Origin: Candidatus Uhrbacteria bacterium | GTDB taxonomy: Bacteria; Patescibacteriota; Patescibacteriia; JACQRZ01 | Assembly: GCA_016209345.1 (NCBI GenBank) | Contig: JACQWH010000051.1 | Span: 1-10,105, forward strand | Direction: 5' to 3' | DNA: 10,105 nt | Shown: positions 6,704 to 10,105 of the stretch, one piece after another | Layout of the letters: each line of letters opens with the position of its first letter | Position numbering within the stretch: the first letter of the stretch is position 1 | Translations under genes and position numbers: made by a program | Notes under the pieces: generated by a model | The model's input: only the letters and a program-made list of their open reading frames with translations | The model's database searches: none | What the model was told of the DNA's origin: nothing

Positions 6704-6738
6704 CTTGTCATTCCCGCACGGGCGGGGAGCCAGGGAAA
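6704..6738. repeat. Dispersed-repeat fragment (TGTCATTCCCGC type)
   Basis: CTTGTCATTCCCGC followed by ACGGGCGGGGAGCCAGGGA contains a small hairpin, CCCGC (6713-6717)/GCGGG (6722-6726). It resembles the common TGTCATTCCCGC...GGAATCCAGG interspersed repeats of bacterial chromosomes and shares its first word with the internal inverted repeat of the 6218-6392 element. It lies in the leader or promoter region of rpmB, in the 91-bp divergent spacer to the M50 gene, where I see no strong promoter on either strand. Confidence 0.45.
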
Positions 6739-6777
6739 CGTATTACATGTATGATTTCGTAACCCTACCATACTTAT

Positions 6778-7431
6778 ATGGAACAATCAATAGGGGGCGC
6801 GCTTCCCGTCATTGTTGCGGCCGCCGCCATCTTAATAGCCATTACCGTCCATGAATTTTCCCATGGGTTTGCCGCATACCTGCAAGGAGACATGACCGCG
6901 CGCGATGCGGGACGGCTGACGCTCAACCCTATTGCTCATATTGATCTGGTCGGCACCATTCTCATTCCCGGCATTCTTATCCTGTCCGGCTCGCCGTTTC
7001 TCGTCGGGTGGGCAAAGCCGGTTCCCTTCAATCCGCATCATCTCAAGAACGGACGTTTCGGCGCATTTCTTGTCGGGCTTGCCGGGCCGGTGTCCAATTT
7101 TTTGATGTTTGTCGCCGCGGGGCTGCTGCTCAAAGTTTTTTTTCCGTTCTTTCCCCCGACAAACTTTTTGATTGTTTTTCTCGCCAATGTTCTTGTTATC
7201 AATCTCATTTTGGGCATTTTCAACCTCATTCCCGTTGCCCCTTTGGACGGATCAAAGATTTTGTTCAATCTCTTGCCCGTTCGTTTTGACCGCATTGCGG
7301 AAAAGCTCGACCACTGGGGCCCGTATCTGCTCATTTTGCTGCTTGTGCTTGAGAATAGTTATCCGACGTTCGGCCGACTTATCAATGTTCTGCTTGCGGC
7401 AACAGGGAGGGTGCTGAATCTGCCGCTGTAA
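6778..7431 (+). CDS. Site-2 protease family (M50) membrane metalloprotease
   Basis: The 217-aa polytopic membrane protein has the two M50 signatures: the zinc-binding HEFSH (residues 25-29, HExxH) in the first membrane helix and NLIPVAPLDG (149-158) with the third ligand D157. Helices lie at ~9-33, ~58-74, ~95-120, ~128-151 and ~180-210; the GPVSNF (103-108) and GWAKPVPFNP (77-86) blocks are typical of the short, PDZ-less group found widely in bacteria. Such proteases cut transmembrane segments of regulators or signal peptides; the substrate here is unknown. The ATG at 6778 has no Shine-Dalgarno. CATACT 4 nt upstream could be a -10 box of a leaderless transcript, but this is weak. Followed by hairpins rather than by an operon partner. 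Confidence 0.93.
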   Translation: MEQSIGGALPVIVAAAAILIAITVHEFSHGFAAYLQGDMTARDAGRLTLNPIAHIDLVGTILIPGILILSGSPFLVGWAKPVPFNPHHLKNGRFGAFLVGLAGPVSNFLMFVAAGLLLKVFFPFFPPTNFLIVFLANVLVINLILGIFNLIPVAPLDGSKILFNLLPVRFDRIAEKLDHWGPYLLILLLVLENSYPTFGRLINVLLAATGRVLNLPL

Positions 7432-7441
7432 GAACAAAGAA

Positions 7442-7464
7442 TGAGTGACATCGGATGTCGCTCA
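7442..7464 (+). terminator. Hairpin after the M50 gene, possible terminator
   Basis: TGAGTGACA (7442-7450) and TGTCGCTCA (7456-7464) pair over 9 bp with one G-T pair and a 5-nt loop, 11 nt after the M50 stop. No proper T-tract follows, so termination here is uncertain; the hairpin at 7492 may take that role. Confidence 0.4.
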
Positions 7465-7491
7465 CTGTCGTCGTTTCATGTAAAAAGTGAA

Positions 7492-7517
7492 GAGGGATAC
7501 ACGTGCGTGTATCCCTC
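7492..7517. terminator. Intrinsic terminator of the 181-aa gene
   Basis: GAGGGATACACG (7492-7503) and CGTGTATCCCTC (7506-7517) are perfectly complementary. On the minus strand it begins 1 nt after the stop codon of the 181-aa gene and is followed by TTCACTTTTTA, a fair U-tract. It may also stop transcripts arriving from the M50 gene. Confidence 0.8.
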
Positions 7518-7518
7518 G

Positions 7519-8064
7519 TTAATTCCATGAGACCGCGAAGGACTCCTCCGCTTCGCAGGTCTCTCCTCCCCAGTGGACCCTCGCAAGAGTTTCTTCACTG
7601 GGCTCATCGGTTGTGCCGATGAGCATCCATCCTTCGGGCTCTCCGTAGCCACTGCCATACACCCGGTAGCCGAGCCGGCTGAACAGATCTCGCAGCTCGC
7701 TAGCCGTGAGACCAATTTCAACCAGCTTAGCCACGATTTCCCCGATCGATACCCCTTGCCTCTTAAGGTCACCGACCAGGACTTCTTCGGGGTGGTTGCG
7801 GAATTGGACATCGTCCATTCCGCCGCCACCCCAGGTTACTGTTGTTGCCGCAGTGCCGACCTCGAGCGGTCCGGCACTGTTGGCAATGAGCATTCCTCCA
7901 CGATGCTCATCGCCGGAAAAGGCAACGTAATGTCCGAGACGCCCAAACACGTCTCGGACATTTTCGAATGAGAATTTTTCAGAATCAACCATCTCCCGAA
8001 CGATCCGGGAAATGGTCATTCCGTCTCGCAGAAGCTGCGAGACGGTTTCCAGTACGGATTCCAT
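7519..8064 (-). CDS. Duplicated-domain protein of unknown function, 181 aa
   Basis: I do not recognise this family. The protein is an internal duplication: residues ~11-82 (LLRDGMTISRIVREMV ... VFGRLGHYVAFSG ... GGMLIANS ... VTWGGG) and ~100-169 (LKRQGVSIGEIVAKLV ... LFSRLGYRVYGSG ... GWMLIGTT ... VHWGGE). Each unit looks like two helices followed by beta strands, ending in a TWGG/HWGG signature. There is no signal peptide or membrane segment, so it should be cytoplasmic. The start at 8064 is supported by AGAAAGGAG 7 nt upstream, the only canonical Shine-Dalgarno in this window. GATAAT (8083-8088) could be its -10 box, but no matching -35 is seen. It is divergent from the structured RNA region and closed by its own terminator. 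The different initiation style hints at foreign origin or high expression (inference). Confidence 0.8.
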   Translation of the reverse strand: MESVLETVSQLLRDGMTISRIVREMVDSEKFSFENVRDVFGRLGHYVAFSGDEHRGGMLIANSAGPLEVGTAATTVTWGGGGMDDVQFRNHPEEVLVGDLKRQGVSIGEIVAKLVEIGLTASELRDLFSRLGYRVYGSGYGEPEGWMLIGTTDEPSEETLARVHWGGETCEAEESFAVSWN

Positions 8065-8131
8065 ACTCGCACTCCTTTCTAAATTATCTTAACCCACCTT
8101 TATCTTTTTTTGCAAATTTTTATTTTTCCTC

Positions 8132-8157
8132 TTGACATCGTTGGGGGGGGGTATATT
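8132..8157 (+). promoter_or_regulatory. Promoter with G9 tract in spacer, upstream of structured RNA
   Basis: TTGACA (8132-8137, perfect -35) and TATATT (8152-8157) are separated by 14 bp that include nine consecutive G (8143-8151). TATTGT (8154-8159) is an alternative -10 with a 16-bp spacer. Start would be near 8164-8165, directly at the first helix of the RNA. A 14-bp spacer is short of the usual 17, and the homopolymer could change it by slippage. Confidence 0.65.
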
Positions 8158-8769
8158 GTTGTTTTTATCACCGCTGAAACCTAGAACTCATCGTCGTTCT
8201 GTTGCAAGACAGACGTCGCAAGGTTCGAAGCAGCAGCGGTGATGGATGCACACCCGGTATGGAGGGCCAACCACCATGGTGACCATCCAGCCCAGGGCTC
8301 CGGCGGTGTTCAGCGCGAACGCCGACAGCCGGACCACCGCGCAGAGCTCGCCTGCGCACGCCTTCGCGAGCCAGACCAGCGACCACGACTAGCATCCACC
8401 GGATGCAGAAAGAAGGGAGGTAATGACCTTCACCCGGTAGCGCGTTCGACCCCCAAGCACAAAGGGGTTGGACAGCAGGAGCGACATAAAAGTTGCACAA
8501 TCCTGCAAGCGGCCGGGCTGGAACTCCGTTCAAAAAGTCGACGAAGCATGACTGCGTGAGTCCAAAATCACGCCTGTCCTGGGATCCGCTATCCCCAGGC
8601 AGTTTCTTCCAGCGGTCAGCAAGGGAGAACCCGCAAGGTTCTCCCAAGCTGGTAGAATCACGGCGGTTCGAGACAAGGAGGTCTCGACCGCCACAAAGCG
8701 TCACCGCACACCAGTATCCCCCATGCGGAGGAACCCGCACAACTGGCAACGCAGCTGAGTTCTCAGCAC

Positions 8770-8818
8770 GGTTCTTAGGAACCAAGAGTCGTAGTCGCCA
8801 GAATCGGGTTCTTTTTTT
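8770..8818 (+). promoter_or_regulatory. Possible attenuator: mutually exclusive hairpins before T7
   Basis: GGTTC (8770-8774) can pair with GAACC (8779-8783) across a TTAG loop, or GAACC can pair with GGTTC (8807-8811), which is directly followed by T7 (8812-8818) like an intrinsic terminator. The two pairings exclude each other. It may be a conditional or leaky early end of the large RNA. The terminator stem is only 5 bp with a long loop, so this is tentative. Confidence 0.4.
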
Positions 8819-8837
8819 CCGCAGTGCGGTGGCAGCG

Positions 8838-8887
8838 AGCCCGACAAGATCCTCTTCGTGAGTGATTGAGTCGGGCTTGTTTTTTTT
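8838..8887 (+). terminator. Intrinsic terminator of the large structured RNA
   Basis: AGCCCGAC (8838-8845) pairs perfectly with GTCGGGCT (8870-8877), the 24-nt loop holds a further CTC/GAG hairpin, and TG followed by T8 (8880-8887) comes next. Confidence 0.8.
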
Positions 8888-8904
8888 CCCGAAACCTGTA
8901 TCTT
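8877..8904 (+). promoter_or_regulatory. Possible promoter of the second structured RNA
   Basis: TTGTTT (8877-8882) lies in the U-tract of the preceding terminator, and TATCTT (8899-8904) follows after 16 bp. The start would fall near 8911, where the first helix of the second RNA begins. The boxes are moderate matches, so read-through from the first RNA is an alternative source. Confidence 0.4.
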
Positions 8905-8910
8905 TTTTTA

Positions 8911-9208
8911 TGCCGTCAATGATAAGACGGTATCGAGCACGCGAGGCCACGATTGCGTGTTCGAGTTTTGGCGTGGCCCGCGGTGGAGGACTGTCGCTCA
9001 ATTGTCCTCCATTCGCGGTTGCCTCCTTGGTGGCGGCTTACGCTTGTCGCAAAGCGTAAGCCGTCTTCGCCGCTTTCCCGCAAGACACCCGACCCACATG
9101 TAGTTTCAGTGGCAGCTCCAGGCCACTGCACCTCAACGGGGTGGGGACCCACTTGCGGCATTGCGGCACTTGGCCCTGGATTCTTCGAAACCAGGGCCTT
9201 GTTATTTC
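8911..9208 (+). ncRNA. Candidate second structured RNA, ~295 nt, with H-type pseudoknot
   Basis: Helices follow one another: 8912-8917/8926-8931 (6 bp); 8934-8942/8955-8963 (9 bp, one G-T); 8945-8951/8972-8978 (7 bp perfect), which starts in the loop of the previous helix and ends beyond it, forming a pseudoknot; 8984-8991/9004-9011 (8 bp) extended by 8978-8982/9014-9018; 9034-9045/9052-9063 (12 bp perfect, 6-nt loop); 9107-9113/9122-9128 (7 bp perfect); then the terminator hairpin. TTGCGGCA occurs twice in tandem around 9153-9168. No open frame here reads as a protein. It shows no 3' CCA, no SRP domain IV and no RNase P core by eye. Whether it acts with the upstream large RNA is unknown. Confidence 0.6.
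9172..9208 (+). terminator. Intrinsic terminator of the second structured RNA
   Basis: GGCCCTGG (9172-9179) pairs perfectly with CCAGGGCC (9191-9198) around an 11-nt loop and is followed by TTGTTATTT. The T-tract doubles as the -35 box of the next promoter. Confidence 0.8.
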
Positions 9209-9227
9209 TGTGTAAAAATGGTATACT
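9199..9227 (+). promoter_or_regulatory. Strong promoter of the lipoprotein gene
   Basis: TTGTTA (9199-9204), a 17-bp spacer and TATACT (9222-9227), with TGG before the hexamer giving an extended -10. Start near 9234 gives a ~70-nt leader to the ATG at 9305; the leader shows no Shine-Dalgarno. Confidence 0.75.
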
Positions 9228-9304
9228 ATAAAATATATCAAAGCATTATCGCTTGAAGTCTTGAAGTATTTTTGTACGCATTTAATCTATTTATTACAGT
9301 ACCT

Positions 9305-10039
9305 ATGCCCGCCGATCAGCTGAAAAATCCCGATGTCTTGCACTCATTGTCCCAACCCGAACAGGTTCGTACCCCTGACGGAAAAATGTATATTCTTGCA
9401 GTAGGAGCAACCGCCGCGCTTGCAGGGTGCGGGAACGAGCTTCCCGGCACGGCAGCACAGCATTTTTCTCCGCCGGAGGTTTCAGGGAAAAGCGCGACTC
9501 AGGAACTTTACAGCACATGGGAAGGGGAAGGTAAAAATGAGTTGCGCGGGACCATTCCGGGAACAAACCTGAACGTGACGGCGACATTTGAACGCGGACA
9601 AGGACAAGGGGGCACCCTGCGCGTCTATGTGACGCAAAGCGAGAAAGGAGAAAAGACGGCACCGGCCTATCAGCCGTCCATTTATATCGTCGATTCCGCG
9701 CGAAATGCGGCGTTTATGTTTACAAAATCAAACGCGTCGGAACACGCTGACGAAAAGACCATGTCGCACCACTACCGAACGCCGGCAGGAGAGTCGGAGA
9801 ATCTCTCGGTGATAGTGGGCGATCGCCTTGCGTTTTCCCAAGCGCTCCAGCCGCTCATCAACAGCGGTGACTTGAGTCCGTTGCGCCGCATCCAAATGCT
9901 TGGCTCGGACGATACGCCATATTCACAATACTCGCTGAAAACCTCTGCCGTGGGTCTTAATTTGCTTGATACGCTGAAAAAAACACCCAATACCGCCGCG
10001 TTTACCTATACCGACAAAGATAACTTTCAACTTCAGTAA
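9305..10039 (+). CDS. Putative lipoprotein of unknown function, 244 aa
   Basis: The protein carries a lipobox, ALAGC with Cys42, after the hydrophobic segment MYILAVGATAALAG (28-41) and a charged stretch VRTPDGK, which fits lipid attachment and anchoring to the membrane surface. The n-region is unusually long if the ATG at 9305 is used; ATG at 9386 (M28) would start directly at the hydrophobic core but lack the positive charge, and a TTG at 9272 would add 11 residues. The mature part is polar and beta-rich (WEGEGKNELRGTI, NVTATFERGQGQGGTLRVYVT, YQPSIYIVDS), with an alpha segment near the end (GLNLLDTLKK). I recognise no family. A strong promoter upstream suggests high expression. It stands alone in the visible window. 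Confidence 0.8.
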   Translation: MPADQLKNPDVLHSLSQPEQVRTPDGKMYILAVGATAALAGCGNELPGTAAQHFSPPEVSGKSATQELYSTWEGEGKNELRGTIPGTNLNVTATFERGQGQGGTLRVYVTQSEKGEKTAPAYQPSIYIVDSARNAAFMFTKSNASEHADEKTMSHHYRTPAGESENLSVIVGDRLAFSQALQPLINSGDLSPLRRIQMLGSDDTPYSQYSLKTSAVGLNLLDTLKKTPNTAAFTYTDKDNFQLQ

Positions 10040-10105
10040 AGGTGGAAAATTGGGCGTTGCACTTGCTTATTGAGCTGGTGAACTAATATATGAAAAGATA
10101 TGAAA
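10040..10105 (+). other. Trailing spacer, possible start of a next gene
   Basis: No terminator hairpin is evident after the lipoprotein stop. An ATG at 10090 opens M-K-R-Y-E on the plus strand and runs off the window; five codons are too few to call a gene. Confidence 0.2.

Larger units (their letters stand above)
8165..8887 (+). ncRNA. Candidate large structured non-coding RNA, ~720 nt
   Basis: Frames here are short or incoherent, while almost every segment pairs locally: 8167-8176/8234-8243 (10 bp perfect); 8299-8303/8329-8333 enclosing 8304-8311/8317-8324; 8339-8344/8352-8357; a junction of 8433-8437/8513-8517 enclosing 8444-8453/8464-8473 (10 bp) and 8475-8480/8501-8506 with 8481-8485/8492-8496; 8554-8559/8568-8573; 8574-8602; 8617-8651 (core 8623-8631/8637-8645, 9 bp); 8662-8674/8681-8692 (12 bp, one bulge); 8698-8701/8749-8752 enclosing 8711-8715/8742-8746 and 8724-8728/8735-8739; 8754-8758/8763-8767. 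A promoter ends just upstream and terminators follow, all on the plus strand. By eye I find no RNase P (GAAAGTCC, ACAGA), tmRNA (3' CCA, T-arm) or SRP signature. It could belong to a known ornate large RNA class (ROOL, GOLLD) that I cannot test here. Function unknown. Confidence 0.65.

Noticed and set aside
7444..7517. The two hairpins after the M50 gene as a riboswitch or small RNA
   Set aside because: Both are simple stems directly after stop codons of converging genes; terminator function is sufficient.
8239..8559. 106-codon plus-strand frame inside the large RNA
   Set aside because: Protein is Arg/His/Pro-rich without hydrophobic core or motif, begins inside a 10-bp helix, and has no ribosome site.
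8168..9001. 277-codon open frame on the minus strand across the structured RNA region
   Set aside because: Its translation has no recognisable domain or compositional order, it runs antisense through two terminator-like T-tracts (read as Lys runs), and several other frames are equally open because the region is GC-rich. The hairpins explain the sequence better.
8165..9208. RNase P RNA, tmRNA, SRP RNA or group II intron
   Set aside because: I looked for GAAAGTCC/ACAGA cores, a tRNA-like end with CCA, the SRP domain IV motif and a domain V-like hairpin with maturase, and found none. A covariance-model search could overturn this.

Overview
The window looks like a chromosomal segment of a small-genome bacterium of the Patescibacteria / Candidate Phyla Radiation type, probably Parcubacteria-like. 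This is inference. It rests on exported proteins built from a recurring GRPADAF-type repeat, a short zinc-ribbon bL28, a long-N-terminus GltX, AT-rich gene starts that mostly lack a Shine-Dalgarno sequence, and compact spacing. No rRNA or phylogenetic marker long enough to settle it is present.

Layout. (1) 1-3738, minus strand: a stand-alone SpoT-like HD hydrolase, then a 278-bp spacer with an imperfect fold-back, then two exported surface-type proteins (a 646-aa repeat protein and an IPT/TIG-like protein whose C-terminal tail is a (KKEEP)n repeat running off the window edge). (2) 3883-5556: gltX, divergent from the HD gene. A tRNA-Pro(GGG) lies convergent to it on the minus strand. (3) 5687-6223: a type II toxin-antitoxin operon (ribbon-helix-helix antitoxin plus RelE/ParE-like toxin) with a visible promoter and operator. 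A 175-bp MITE-like repeat begins inside the last toxin codons. A shared bidirectional terminator separates it from rpmB (bL28, minus strand). (4) 6778-7431: an M50 site-2 protease.

(5) 7519-9208 is the unusual part. A 181-aa protein of unknown function, made of two copies of a ~70-aa unit and carrying the only textbook Shine-Dalgarno site of the window, lies on the minus strand. Divergent from it, a promoter with a run of nine G between its -35 and -10 boxes leads into about 1 kb with no credible gene. That kilobase is packed with perfect or near-perfect hairpins, an H-type pseudoknot and intrinsic terminators, all readable on the plus strand. I interpret it as two consecutive structured non-coding RNAs (about 720 and 295 nt). 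They do not match RNase P, tmRNA, SRP RNA or 6S signatures that I could look for by eye.

(6) 9305-10039: a putative lipoprotein of unknown function, read from a strong promoter whose -35 box lies in the U-tract of the preceding RNA terminator. The last 66 bases hold no complete gene.
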